From positions 5,642,001 through 5,706,000 of the forward strand of contig OZ252053.1 of NCBI GenBank assembly GCA_965247965.1: DNA of 64,000 nt, given 5' to 3'. Position 1 is the first letter of the stretch. The number at the start of each line of letters is the position of its first letter. The translations under genes were made by a program, and so were the position numbers. This stretch comes from UBA7328 sp965247965. GTDB taxonomy: Bacteria; Bacteroidota; Bacteroidia; Chitinophagales; Saprospiraceae. Below are positions 45,462-53,700 of this stretch, piece by piece. A model generated the notes under the pieces. It did no database searches. It worked only from the letters and a program-made list of their open reading frames with translations, and had not been told where the DNA came from.

Positions 45462-46871
45462 ATGAAAAAACTCACCCGCAGAAAATTCGTAAAATCAACA
45501 GGTGGATTACTGGCGATGGGCATCACCGCAAGCTGCCAATCCAATCTACAAATCAATAAAGACATGGCTCCGAAATCAACGATACGAATCAAAAAAGTCG
45601 ACTCTAATTTCGAACGCGAACCGCTCATAAAACCATTTGGCTTCAAAGGAGGTGCTATGACGAATGTGTGGCAGACCATAACCTTCGTGCAAAGCGATTC
45701 CGGTTCCCACAAAATAGGATTAGGCACTCAAAATGTACTTTGGTCGGATTCATCCGTTTTTGGTAATCATTCTGAAAATGGAGGGAATGCATTAATGTAT
45801 GCGATCAGTGAAAGAGCATTGCAAATGGTCAAAGGGCAGAGTTTTACAAATCCATTGGAACTGTTGGACGACATCCTCGAAGAAGTCCTGGCCTATGGAA
45901 AACAAATCACTAAAAATCCTAACCTCAGAAAAACCTTTGCTCTTAATGCCTTAGTAGGTTTGGATAATGCCGCATGGTTGCTCTACGCAGAGGAAAATGG
46001 TATTAAAAATTTTGACGACTTGGTTCCGAAAGAATACCAACCGGGATTATCTGCGCGCCATAATAATGTAGCAAGTATACCCGCTCTGGGATATGGCACT
46101 CCAATTTCAGAGATTAAAAAATTGGCTGATAGAGGTTTTTTTATTATGAAAATCAAGATTGGAGCTCCAGGAACTCAAGCCGAAATGTTGGAAAAAGACA
46201 AGGCATTTATCAAAGAAATCCACGATGCAATCGGCCATTACGAAACAGAACATTCTCGAGACGGAAAGTTACCGTATTACTTTGATGCAAATGGCCGCTA
46301 CGATAGCAAGGATACCCTTCATCGCTTTCTCGATTATGCAGAGAAAATTGGCGCAATTGAGCAAATAGCTGTATTGGAAGAACCTTTTGGTGAAAGAAAT
46401 CAGGGTGATGTGCATGACATTGTAGATCGTGGTATGCGTGTCGCGGCGGACGAAAGTGCCCATACCGATCAGGATGCCTTAGCCCGAATTCAGCAGGGTT
46501 ACAACTCCATTGCCGTCAAGGCCATAGCCAAAACGATGAGTATGACCATGAAAATTGCACAAGTTGCATACGAGCACAAAGTGCCTTGCTTTTGCGCGGA
46601 TTTAACCGTTAATCCAATCCTGGTAGATTGGAATAAAACCGTTGCAGCACGACTACCTGCTTTTCCTGAAATGAACATGGGATTGCAGGAAACGAATGGT
46701 TGGCAAAACTATCGCAATTGGGAAAGGATGATGAGTTATCATCCCGCTAAGGATGCGGAATGGATGAGGACGCAAGGTGGAGTTTATAAAACGGGGGAGG
46801 CATTTTTTGAACAGAGCGGTGGGATATTTTTACCTTCTGAGCATTATGAGAGGATGTTCGCGAGGAAGTAA
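45462..46871 (+). CDS. Enolase-superfamily protein (mandelate racemase/muconate lactonizing type), exported
   Basis: 469 residues, beginning MKKLTRRKFVKSTGGLL, a twin-arginine-like signal ending at a possible lipid cysteine (ITASC). The barrel has the KxK pair in IMKIKIG and metal ligands in YFDANGRYD, VLEEPFGE and VAADESAHT, so the catalytic site is complete. Exported enolase-superfamily members are unusual, since most act on sugar acids in the cytoplasm. It might epimerise or dehydrate a sugar acid or lactone produced by the haem-linked dehydrogenase upstream. Confidence 0.75.
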   Translation: MKKLTRRKFVKSTGGLLAMGITASCQSNLQINKDMAPKSTIRIKKVDSNFEREPLIKPFGFKGGAMTNVWQTITFVQSDSGSHKIGLGTQNVLWSDSSVFGNHSENGGNALMYAISERALQMVKGQSFTNPLELLDDILEEVLAYGKQITKNPNLRKTFALNALVGLDNAAWLLYAEENGIKNFDDLVPKEYQPGLSARHNNVASIPALGYGTPISEIKKLADRGFFIMKIKIGAPGTQAEMLEKDKAFIKEIHDAIGHYETEHSRDGKLPYYFDANGRYDSKDTLHRFLDYAEKIGAIEQIAVLEEPFGERNQGDVHDIVDRGMRVAADESAHTDQDALARIQQGYNSIAVKAIAKTMSMTMKIAQVAYEHKVPCFCADLTVNPILVDWNKTVAARLPAFPEMNMGLQETNGWQNYRNWERMMSYHPAKDAEWMRTQGGVYKTGEAFFEQSGGIFLPSEHYERMFARK

Positions 46872-46880
46872 AGTCCGCGC

Positions 46881-47144
46881 CAACTAAACAAAATTTGTGA
46901 AAAGGATTTCATCTTTATAGACGAAAGTGGGAGTCCTCAATTTTAAGCCAGGCGCAAGAGACCGTTATGGATTGAGTCGAATTTCGAGCCTATTCTCGTT
47001 TTGGGCATGGTGGTTACAGAAGAGTTGGAAGGATTTGAGTTTGATGCTGTCATTGAAAGAAAAATCCCTGAGATATTTATTAACAAGCACAATGGTAATG
47101 AAGTCGAATTTGATTTGTATGAAACTTTGGAAAAACGTTTCTAA
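46881..47144 (+). pseudogene. DUF3800-family remnant with in-frame stop
   Basis: One frame reads DFIFIDESGSPQF, then TAA (46944-46946), then continues ARRKRPLWIESNFEPILVLG and on to YETLEKRF with a stop at 47142-47144. FIFIDESG is the hallmark start of DUF3800 proteins, which have an RNase H-like fold. A single TAT-to-TAA change would restore the join. No start codon precedes it, and the C-terminal two thirds of the family are missing, so it is a decayed fragment. Confidence 0.55.
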
Positions 47145-47256
47145 GTGTAAAAACTTGATTCTCGAACTTGAATATGTGTAGGTCCTACCGCGAAATAACA
47201 GTCAATAATGAACAATTAATAATTCCATTCATTTCAAACTTAATTATACCTTCTAA

Positions 47257-48282
47257 CTACAAAGTACTCGCATAAGCCATAACCGCAGCGGCACCAACCA
47301 AAATCACAACGGCTGTACCCATTTGCCAAATGGGTTTGCCGTGAACCCCTTTCCATTCTCCGCTGAACCAACCAAGCCCTTGGGCGGCCAATATCTGTAA
47401 AGCAAAATAAATCCCGAATCCAATAGAAGCGCCTAAAGGTCCCAACAAAAGCATTCCCATAAACCACAACGCAAAGGCCAGGAAAAGATTAAAACCAACT
47501 ATAAGAGAGAGGCCGATTTCCTTTGGATTTTCTTTTAATACATTCCATGATTTATTTTTGGTCAAAAGGAAGGCAGGATAAAAAATATTTACCAGGACCC
47601 CAAGCAACATACCCAATGCCCAAACAGCAATAGCGGCTGGCCATTCGCTCGCACCACGTTCTAACATCGCATTTCTAATTGGTGCCTGGCTATATACAAA
47701 GGCAAAGGCCGGCCCGACAGAACAAATACCTGATATCACACACATAATAAGACCTCCAAGAAAGCCTCCTTCTCTTTCATCTTTCTTAGCGAGCAGCTTA
47801 TCGCGCCCAAAGCCTGCCAATGCGACAAACACTACCCCAACGAGCATTAGAACCGTCGCAATAAGAATCACATGTCCTGCGGGAGAATTTAAATCGGCAG
47901 CATCCTGGAATCTACCGGTACCTTTGAAGATCATCGGCACGATTACTCCCAATGGAATACCGACGCCGCTCAATATCGCAAAACTCAAGGAAGCGCCAAT
48001 CCTCACCAGGCTAATGCCCAATAATACATTTCCAATTCCCCAAGCCAAAGAAAAAAGATTGGACTTAATAATAATTCCGATATCAACGCTGCCATAAGCT
48101 TCAATGGCATTCGGGCAGAAACATAAGGTAACCAACCAGGGAAGCAAGATCAAACCGAACAACATACCCGGAAACCAGGTTTGTTCGAAATCAAATTTCT
48201 TCATTAGCTTCATAGGCCAACTGAGGGCTCCAGCGGAGGCGCCTCCAGCTCCGGATACTAGAATACCTGATAATAATGCCAT
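47257..48282 (-). CDS. rhaT: L-rhamnose/proton symporter RhaT
   Basis: 341-residue inner-membrane transporter with about ten hydrophobic segments, matching RhaT in length and pattern: GAGGASAGALSWPMKLMKKF, WGIGNVLLGISLVRIGASLS, GIPLGVIVPMIF and LGPLGASIGFGIYFALQILA. It brings L-rhamnose or a related 6-deoxy-sugar in with protons. It is the last gene of a seven-gene minus-strand operon. Mutarotase RhaM and rhamnonate dehydratase about 10 kb away make rhamnose the likely cargo. Confidence 0.85.
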   Translation of the reverse strand: MALLSGILVSGAGGASAGALSWPMKLMKKFDFEQTWFPGMLFGLILLPWLVTLCFCPNAIEAYGSVDIGIIIKSNLFSLAWGIGNVLLGISLVRIGASLSFAILSGVGIPLGVIVPMIFKGTGRFQDAADLNSPAGHVILIATVLMLVGVVFVALAGFGRDKLLAKKDEREGGFLGGLIMCVISGICSVGPAFAFVYSQAPIRNAMLERGASEWPAAIAVWALGMLLGVLVNIFYPAFLLTKNKSWNVLKENPKEIGLSLIVGFNLFLAFALWFMGMLLLGPLGASIGFGIYFALQILAAQGLGWFSGEWKGVHGKPIWQMGTAVVILVGAAAVMAYASTL

Positions 48283-48356
48283 AGTAATTTTTCTTTTAGT
48301 TAAGCTATCAAATGTTAAAGTCGATCATTTGGTACTTTGTCAACTCTATTGTTAGA

Positions 48357-48450
48357 AACAATCAAAATCAAAATGGTAATCAAAATCAAAATAGTCCTGG
48401 ATATTATTGCTTTTGATTGAGTTTTTGATTTTTATTTTGATTGAAAAAAT
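48357..48450. repeat. ATCAAA hexamer repeat in the rhaT upstream spacer
   Basis: (ATCAAA) units on the left and TTTTGATT units on the right form a low-complexity inverted arrangement. A short open frame across it has no family resemblance. A similar low-complexity stretch (CAATATCAATATCAACATC) lies at about 52550-52590. Confidence 0.45.
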
Positions 48451-48484
48451 TGTTGATATTCTAAAAATTTCAATTTCGTAGAAC

Positions 48485-48534
48485 CGCTCGCCGCGTGCAC
48501 TGAGTCTCCGCCATGAGCGGAGCCGAAGAGTCAA
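48485..48534 (-). repeat. Palindromic repeat at the lipoyl-protein stop
   Basis: On the minus strand the stop TGA is followed by CTCTTCGGCTCCGCTCATGG and then GGAGACTCAGTGC. It is related to the GCACTGAGC/CGAAGTGTC parts of the repeats at 49893-49969 and 51003-51050. It supplies or immediately abuts the stop codon of the short lipoyl gene. Confidence 0.45.
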
Positions 48535-48776
48535 CCGGTCGCTGTATCAATAATTGCAATAGGCGTATTTACCGGCACCGTCTGACCTGTTTCCACAAGA
48601 ATTTTCAGAAGTGTTCCCGAAACAAAAGATTCTACCTCTAATATGCTCTTGTCCGTTTCGACATCCACAAGAACTTCTCCCTCCTCTACGGCGTCTCCAA
48701 CTTCTTTCTTCCATTCCACAATGGTGCCTTCTTCCATAGTTTCGCCAAACTTCGGCATAGTAACTTCAGCGGTCAT
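48531..48776 (-). CDS. Stand-alone lipoyl-domain protein (mini E2)
   Basis: 81 residues forming a complete lipoyl domain: MTAEVTMPKFGETMEEGTIV, the lipoylation hairpin VETDKSILEVES (Lys in TDKS), then GQTVPVNTPIAIID. It directly follows the E1 alpha and beta genes and would receive the acyl group from them. An ordinary E2 has a peripheral-subunit-binding domain and a catalytic acetyltransferase core after this point. Here the frame stops after TATG, at a repeat. Either the E2 was truncated or the system uses a free lipoyl carrier, as in glycine cleavage H protein. Confidence 0.82.
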   Translation of the reverse strand: MTAEVTMPKFGETMEEGTIVEWKKEVGDAVEEGEVLVDVETDKSILEVESFVSGTLLKILVETGQTVPVNTPIAIIDTATG

Positions 48777-48831
48777 GTGTTCATTTTTGAGAATATTATT
48801 TAAGTTTTGCCATGTCGACTAAAAACCGTTG

Positions 48832-49854
48832 CTACCGTCCACCGTCCACCGTCCACCGTCCACCGTCTACCGTCCACCGTCCACCGTCCACCGTCCTTCT
48901 CACACCTTCCAGAATCTTCTCCTCACTCGGAATTACCTGCCGCTCTAAAACAGGGCCGTATGGGATTCCCGTTCGCATTCCAGTAATTCTCTTTACCGAT
49001 TTTTTCAGATCATCAAAACAATTTTCGTTTACAACACTGGCCGCTTCTGCACTCCATCCGCCTTCGGCGGGCGCTTCTGTTACGACCACACAATGCTTTG
49101 TTTTTCGTACAGACTTTATGATCGTTTCTTTATCCAAAGGCCAAAGTGTCCGGGGGTCAATGACCTCGCAGGAAATTCCTTCTTTAGCCAGCTTTTCTGC
49201 TGCGCCCATTGCAAAGCTCACCATCCAGGAAGTGGCTACAATCGTGACATCTTCACCTTCGCGGTTAATATTAGCTACACCAAGAGGGATCAGGTATTCA
49301 TCCACGGGAATATCCTCTTTGGCAAAATACAGAGATTTATGTTCTATAAAAACAACAGGGTTGTCATTTCTAACGGCTGATTTAAGAAGACCCTTTATTT
49401 CGTAAGGAGATGATGGCATAACAACTATCAAGCCTGGAATGTTGACGAACCAGTTTTCCAACGATTGTGAATGCTGGGAAGAGTTACGCCTCCCTGCTCC
49501 GCCTTGCGTTCGAAAAACAATGGGCATCTTGACCTTACCGCAAGACAGCTGGTGCCACTTGGCAGCGTGATTTACGATCTGATCCATGGCAATCGTAATA
49601 AAATCGATATACATGATCTCTGCAATCGGCCGCATACCCAAAGCAGCGCTTCCAACCGCCGCTCCGGCAATTGCAGCTTCTGACAAAGGAGCGTCCTTTA
49701 TCTGTGTCCCAAGTTCCTCTAATAGTCCTTTTGAAGCTCTGTACAGACTTCCCCAGCGGCCTACATCTTCGCCTATTAAATACACATTTTTGTCGCGAAG
49801 CATTTCCTCCCGGTAAGCCTGTCTTAGGGCTTCTCCATACGTTACGTTTTGCAT
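48832..49854 (-). CDS. 2-oxoacid dehydrogenase (acetoin/pyruvate type) E1 beta subunit
   Basis: ThDP-dependent E1 beta chain: MQNVTYGEALRQAY, YLIGEDVGRWGSLYRASKGL, MRPIAEIMYIDFITIAMDQI and DPRTLWPLDKETI are family landmarks. ATG 49854 matches the usual start; ATG 49869 is the alternative. The protein normally ends near SEEKILEGV, but here it continues with RRTVDGGRWTVDGGR and a further repeat encoded by tandem heptamers, a non-homologous tail of about 20 residues. It pairs with the E1 alpha gene upstream. E1 decarboxylates a 2-oxoacid (or cleaves acetoin) and transfers the acyl group to lipoate. Confidence 0.87.
   Translation of the reverse strand: MQNVTYGEALRQAYREEMLRDKNVYLIGEDVGRWGSLYRASKGLLEELGTQIKDAPLSEAAIAGAAVGSAALGMRPIAEIMYIDFITIAMDQIVNHAAKWHQLSCGKVKMPIVFRTQGGAGRRNSSQHSQSLENWFVNIPGLIVVMPSSPYEIKGLLKSAVRNDNPVVFIEHKSLYFAKEDIPVDEYLIPLGVANINREGEDVTIVATSWMVSFAMGAAEKLAKEGISCEVIDPRTLWPLDKETIIKSVRKTKHCVVVTEAPAEGGWSAEAASVVNENCFDDLKKSVKRITGMRTGIPYGPVLERQVIPSEEKILEGVRRTVDGGRWTVDGGRWTVDGGR
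48834..48896 (-). repeat. Nine tandem heptamers inside the 3' end of the E1 beta gene
   Basis: ACCGTCC is repeated nine times without a gap (one unit is ACCGTCT), so 63 bases equal 21 codons. In the E1 beta frame it encodes a seven-residue repeat, TVDGGRW. The single variant base is silent in that frame. Confidence 0.85.
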
Positions 49855-49892
49855 TTCACTCGTTATCATAAACGGAAATTAAGTCATTGCGA

Positions 49893-49969
49893 TACCGTCA
49901 ACCGTTGGCCGCCCGCACTGAGCAGCTTGCCTTGAGCCTGTCGAAAGGTAGCCGAAGTGTCTGCCGTCA
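49893..49969 (-). repeat. Composite repeat between E1 alpha and E1 beta
   Basis: On the minus strand it begins with the E1 alpha stop: TGACGGCAGACACTTCGG. It continues with GACAGGCTCAAGG, GCTCAGTGCGGGCGGCC and AACGGTTGACGGTAT, ending about 40 bases before the E1 beta start. It shares GCACTGAGC and CGAAGTGTC blocks with 51003-51050. Confidence 0.55.
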
Positions 49970-50923
49970 CAACGGAATCCAGGCATGTGCCGTAGCCTGT
50001 TCGAATGTCGCAAAGGGCTGTTCCAGCGCCCAGGCTCTGTCCTCTTCCAGTTGTTCAATAATTTCTTTCTCCACATCATCCATGTGCGATTCGGTTATAC
50101 CTTGTTCGAGAAGTTTGGTTTTGCTACGTAAAATCGGATCTTTCTTTTTCCATTCTTCGACTTCCTCTTTCTGTCGGTACGTGGTTTCCGGATCACCCAT
50201 ATAGTGGCCTCTGACTCGATAAGTAAGCGCTTCAATCATCACCGGACCTTCGCCTGCACGTGCCTTTGCTATGGCCTTCGAGGTAGCATCAAGGACCTCT
50301 TCGACATCATTTCCATCAATGGTAATTTCCTCCAAATCATACGCTCGAGCACGCTTGGAAAGAGGCTTGCAGGCGACAAACTCGTCCACAGGCATCGCCT
50401 CGGCAAATTGGTTGTTCTCTACGATAAACACGGCCGGAAGTTTCCAGATAGCGGCCAGGTTCATCCCCTCGTGAAACGAGCCGGTATTTGTTGATCCATC
50501 GCCAAAAATGCACATACAAACGCGATCTGATCCCTGTTCTTTCATCGCCAAAGCCATGCCGGCTGCGATTGGAATGCTGCTGCCCACGATTGAACCACAA
50601 TAAAAATTGTTTTCCGAATGTATGAACTGCATGCAACCACCGAGTCCTCCGCTCACGCCAGGTTGCCTACCCATCATTTCACATAACACTTCTCTTACGG
50701 ATGAACCTTTTGCTACCGCCTGGCAATGCGAGCGATGACCACCGAGTAGACAATCATCCTGTCTGAGAGGGGAACAACAACCGGCTGCAACAGCTTCCTG
50801 CCCTGTATATGGGTGATAACCGCTCCAGACAATATCTTTCAGCTTAAGCTTTCTACACATATCATCAAAGTGCCTTAAGAGTACCATTTTATTGTAAAGC
50901 TCAAGCAGATTTTCAGTATTCAT
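49967..50923 (-). CDS. 2-oxoacid dehydrogenase (acetoin/pyruvate type) E1 alpha subunit
   Basis: ThDP-binding E1 alpha chain, 318 residues. The cofactor motif GDGSTNTGSFHEGMNLAAIW...NN is intact. Upstream, GYHPYTGQEAVAAG, LGGHRSHCQAVAKG and GGLGGCMQF are typical of acetoin/branched-chain/pyruvate E1 alpha. Regulatory-loop motif YRVRGHYMGDPETTYR is present. ATG 50923 is chosen over an in-frame upstream start at 50953, because the upstream codons lie in a hairpin repeat that abuts this ATG. Substrate class (pyruvate, acetoin or another oxoacid) cannot be settled from sequence alone. Confidence 0.87.
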   Translation of the reverse strand: MNTENLLELYNKMVLLRHFDDMCRKLKLKDIVWSGYHPYTGQEAVAAGCCSPLRQDDCLLGGHRSHCQAVAKGSSVREVLCEMMGRQPGVSGGLGGCMQFIHSENNFYCGSIVGSSIPIAAGMALAMKEQGSDRVCMCIFGDGSTNTGSFHEGMNLAAIWKLPAVFIVENNQFAEAMPVDEFVACKPLSKRARAYDLEEITIDGNDVEEVLDATSKAIAKARAGEGPVMIEALTYRVRGHYMGDPETTYRQKEEVEEWKKKDPILRSKTKLLEQGITESHMDDVEKEIIEQLEEDRAWALEQPFATFEQATAHAWIPL

Positions 50924-50950
50924 AACTCGTGCGGCATTACGCCGAATTTT
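50921..50950 (-). repeat. Start-codon hairpin element, copy A
   Basis: Minus strand reads AAAATTCGGCGTAATGCCGC then ACGAGTTATG, with the ATG of E1 alpha as its end. The hairpin GGC-GTAAT-GCC is a degenerate form of copies B and C. Confidence 0.6.
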
Positions 50951-51002
50951 CACATCCTTTTATTGATTATTTCTTGTCTTACAATTTCAGGTTAGTACTG
51001 AG

Positions 51003-51050
51003 AAACCGTCTACCGCCTGCACTGAGCGAAGTCGAAGTGTCGACCGTTTA
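51003..51050 (-). repeat. Composite repeat at the cyclase-family stop
   Basis: On the minus strand the stop TAA (51048-51050) runs directly into ACGGTCGACACTTCGACTTC, then GCTCAGTGCAGG and CGGTAGACGG. It has the same blocks as 49893-49969. Confidence 0.6.
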
Positions 51051-51713
51051 CTGCTCAAAACCAACAATCCTTACCGAACAGGCATCCATGCCCTCAATCA
51101 TCAATGGCAATGTAATAATTGTAAACCGATTGCCGCTTAGTTTATCCAGGTTGGTCATCGATTCAATCATGGCTACATTATGAGCAAACAGCAACTGGTG
51201 TACCGGTTGATGATCGGTTCCCCTAATCTCCAATCCGGTTGCATCGGTGCCGATACAGTGAATGCCCACATCGACCACAAGATATTTAGTGGCCTCAACA
51301 GAAAGACAAGGCCGGTCATGGCCGGTCGGCATATTCCAAAGTTCCTGCATTCCTGTATAAATGATTGCAATATCTCCTTTGCGGACATCCACTCCGCTAG
51401 CAAGTATTTCACTTTTTGTTATTATCTCATCTTTTTTCTTATGTGTAAAGTTATACAGTACTGCATCTCCTACCAGCCTTTCCAGGGGATAGTCGGCAGC
51501 GGATTTTCCGGTTTTCAGGTGATGATAAGGAAACTCGACATGCGTGCCGACATGAGATGACATGGTTACATCCTGAATAATATACCAGATATCGGGTCGT
51601 CGAACCGTTCGCTTATGAACCTCCTCTACGTTCATCGTCTCTATTTCCAGTTTGAACTCTTCATTGCCCGGTGTAAGTCTGTGGCTCAGTTCTATTAATT
51701 TTCCAAGTTTCAT
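51048..51713 (-). CDS. Cyclase-family metal hydrolase (kynurenine formamidase-like)
   Basis: 221 residues of PF04199. The metal-binding signature appears as SSHVGTHVEFPYHH, with Glu where the usual HxGTHxDxPxH has Asp. Later motifs are GDIAIIYTGM and GIHCIGTDATGLE. Family members hydrolyse N-formylkynurenine, cyclic diketones, isatin or lactone-like bonds. In this operon, opening of a cyclic or lactone intermediate ahead of the E1 step is a reasonable idea. The ATG is part of the hairpin element at 51711-51740. Confidence 0.78.
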   Translation of the reverse strand: MKLGKLIELSHRLTPGNEEFKLEIETMNVEEVHKRTVRRPDIWYIIQDVTMSSHVGTHVEFPYHHLKTGKSAADYPLERLVGDAVLYNFTHKKKDEIITKSEILASGVDVRKGDIAIIYTGMQELWNMPTGHDRPCLSVEATKYLVVDVGIHCIGTDATGLEIRGTDHQPVHQLLFAHNVAMIESMTNLDKLSGNRFTIITLPLMIEGMDACSVRIVGFEQ

Positions 51714-51740
51714 AACTCGTGCCGCGTTACGCGGTATTTA
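51711..51740 (-). repeat. Start-codon hairpin element, copy B
   Basis: Minus strand reads TAAATACCGCGTAACGCGGC then ACGAGTTATG, ending in the ATG of the cyclase gene. The perfect hairpin CCGCGT-A-ACGCGG sits 11 bases before the start codon, where a ribosome would land. It is almost identical to copy C at 61134-61163. Confidence 0.7.
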
Positions 51741-51749
51741 TCTCATTTA

Positions 51750-52526
51750 CTAAAAGGCTGCCCCTTCAGGAAATTTATCCGAAACCGTAAGAAATTCCAG
51801 CCGCCCAAGATTATCTCTTATGGTCTGATAAGTCACATGATCATTGACAAAGGGCAGTTGACAAATGTCACATGCTTTTATTATTCGCAAAGATACCTTC
51901 TCCTTGTAATTGGAATTGAAGACATATCCCTTGTCGGCCATTTCATAATAAATTGCACCCCGGGTTTTCCTAAAAGGTTCATACACACCACTCATTCCAT
52001 CCATTACGGCGTAGGAAAACGCCAGAGGCTCATTGGCCGGATTAATTTGCAAGTGACCGTAATCAGGCGGCACGATAAAGGTTGCTCCGGCTTCTACTTC
52101 CATCATTATGACATCTTCGATTTTCTCATAAGGCGGTGAGGATTTTTGCAACAAAAAATGACCTGTGCCGTGCAGCACGGTATACACCTCCGGAGTGGCC
52201 ATGGTGTTGGGAGGAATAATCGGATGATATTGACCTGAGCTTTTATTGTATTCGCCACCAAAAATGCCCGGAACAAAAACCACAATCCCGTAAATGACAT
52301 TTGCCCTTTTCCACAATTCTTCATCTTCCTTGAACCATAATCCCGAAGTGTAGCGATAGATCTCGCGATCATCATCTTGAACCGGTGCAGCCCTGACGGC
52401 ATCTAAATCGTGCAACATTCGTATGCGGTAATCCGGTTGATTTAATCCCTCTCCGAGTATGAGATGGCAACTCTCGGTATCCAGGCTTATGGGTAAACCA
52501 CATGCTTTTTCAAGACTGACTATCAT
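51750..52526 (-). CDS. Cupin-type glucose-6-phosphate isomerase-like protein
   Basis: 258 residues with the single cupin barrel of archaeal-type phosphoglucose isomerases: VPGIFGGEYNKSSGQYHP, TPEVYTVLHGTGHFLLQ and FIVPPDYGHLQINPANE give the metal-binding His/Glu/His set. The C-terminal 80 residues are an addition. It may interconvert aldose and ketose phosphates or act on an unphosphorylated sugar. It lies between the ROK kinase and cyclase genes in the same orientation. Confidence 0.75.
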   Translation of the reverse strand: MIVSLEKACGLPISLDTESCHLILGEGLNQPDYRIRMLHDLDAVRAAPVQDDDREIYRYTSGLWFKEDEELWKRANVIYGIVVFVPGIFGGEYNKSSGQYHPIIPPNTMATPEVYTVLHGTGHFLLQKSSPPYEKIEDVIMMEVEAGATFIVPPDYGHLQINPANEPLAFSYAVMDGMSGVYEPFRKTRGAIYYEMADKGYVFNSNYKEKVSLRIIKACDICQLPFVNDHVTYQTIRDNLGRLEFLTVSDKFPEGAAF

Positions 52527-52630
52527 CTGACTTTGCTTAGAATCTCAATAACAATTTCAATATCAATATCAACATCAACTTCAATATTTGTGTGTAACAG
52601 TTTTGAATTATTGCCATTGCTATTGATAAA

Positions 52631-53605
52631 CTACCCTTTTTCAATGGTTTTCCGAACCTTGTAAATCGCTCCGAGTACTCCTGCTGTATCCTGAAGTTTA
52701 GAAGCAACGACCTCGCATTTCGTCAATCCTTTAAAGATCAACCAGCAGTTATCTCTCATCGTTGAATTGATCTTTTCAAGTACAAAATCGCTCCGCTCGG
52801 CAAGGCCGCCAACGATAACTATTTTTTCCGGTTGCATGGTAAGCACGACATTCGCACAAAGTCTACCCAGTAGAGTAGCTACTCTTTCGAGGATAGATAT
52901 GGCGACTTCATCTCCCCTGTCAGCAGCTTCAAAGACCATCGGCGAAGTCACTTTTGTAGAGTCGTTGCCACACATATCTTTTAGTATTGTTTCCTTTCCC
53001 TCACTGACCGCTATCTGACCGTGTTTGGCGATTCCCCCTCCGCAGACCATCGTATCTACGCAGCCAATAGAACCGCATTTACAAAGCCAGTCGTCATCGC
53101 TCACAGTAGAATGGCCGAATTCGGCAAAAAGATTGTCGGGATTCTCGTCTACTTCGCCATTGATAATTATGCCCGCTCCCAGACCTGTGCCCCAGGCAAG
53201 TAAGGCAAAACGATTGCAAGTCTTGCCCGTACCCGCCCATTGTTCGCCCCAGGAAGCCATTACAGGGTCAACATCAGCCACTACAGGTACTCCGTAGCGC
53301 TTCATAATCGGCTGTGTTATAGAGGCGCCCGATAAGAAATCCCAATCCGGCCCCCAGGCTACAGTGCCGGTTTCCCGGTTAACCACGGCTGGAACTCCTA
53401 TTCCGATTCCAAGAACATCTTTAGGTTCATAACCGGATTCACTAATAGCCTGGTCGATACCATCGAAGACGTCTCGATTGAAATCATCCGGGCTCCCTCT
53501 GGAATAACTTCGCTTTGTATAATATTTCAGTTCCGGTTCTGATTCAGTAATAGCGAATCGCATATTCGTCTTACCAATGTCTATTCCGATATAGCAATTT
53601 TTCAT
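52631..53605 (-). CDS. ROK-family sugar kinase
   Basis: 324 residues, first gene of the minus-strand operon. The phosphate-binding loop DIGKTNMRFA, the catalytic-region Asp in VVADVDPVMASWGE, GTGLGAGIIINGE, the ExGH motif FAEFGHS and the zinc motif CKCGSIGCVD are present. The catalytic segment has two extra residues compared with the usual NDANAAALGE, and the position after the zinc cluster is Asp rather than Glu. There is no N-terminal helix-turn-helix, so it is a kinase rather than a repressor. Glucose, fructose, allose or N-acetylmannosamine are possible substrates. Confidence 0.8.
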   Translation of the reverse strand: MKNCYIGIDIGKTNMRFAITESEPELKYYTKRSYSRGSPDDFNRDVFDGIDQAISESGYEPKDVLGIGIGVPAVVNRETGTVAWGPDWDFLSGASITQPIMKRYGVPVVADVDPVMASWGEQWAGTGKTCNRFALLAWGTGLGAGIIINGEVDENPDNLFAEFGHSTVSDDDWLCKCGSIGCVDTMVCGGGIAKHGQIAVSEGKETILKDMCGNDSTKVTSPMVFEAADRGDEVAISILERVATLLGRLCANVVLTMQPEKIVIVGGLAERSDFVLEKINSTMRDNCWLIFKGLTKCEVVASKLQDTAGVLGAIYKVRKTIEKG

Positions 53606-53700
53606 AAGCTTCTCTCTACTAGTATTTTAAGTAACATTCAAAAATAAGATGTTGCATTTGTTATTTTTTGAACATTACCAAACAAAATCATCCATGCCTG

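Noticed and set aside
46927..47181. 84-codon + strand frame after the enolase-superfamily gene
   Set aside because: It is an out-of-frame shadow of the DUF3800 remnant, whose own frame gives recognisable motifs.
48352..48534. 60-codon minus strand frame with FDFDYHFDFD
   Set aside because: It translates low-complexity ATCAAA repeats and overlaps the lipoyl gene end.
48834..48896. Possible CRISPR array
   Set aside because: The units are 7 bases and directly tandem with no spacers, and they lie in the coding frame of E1 beta.
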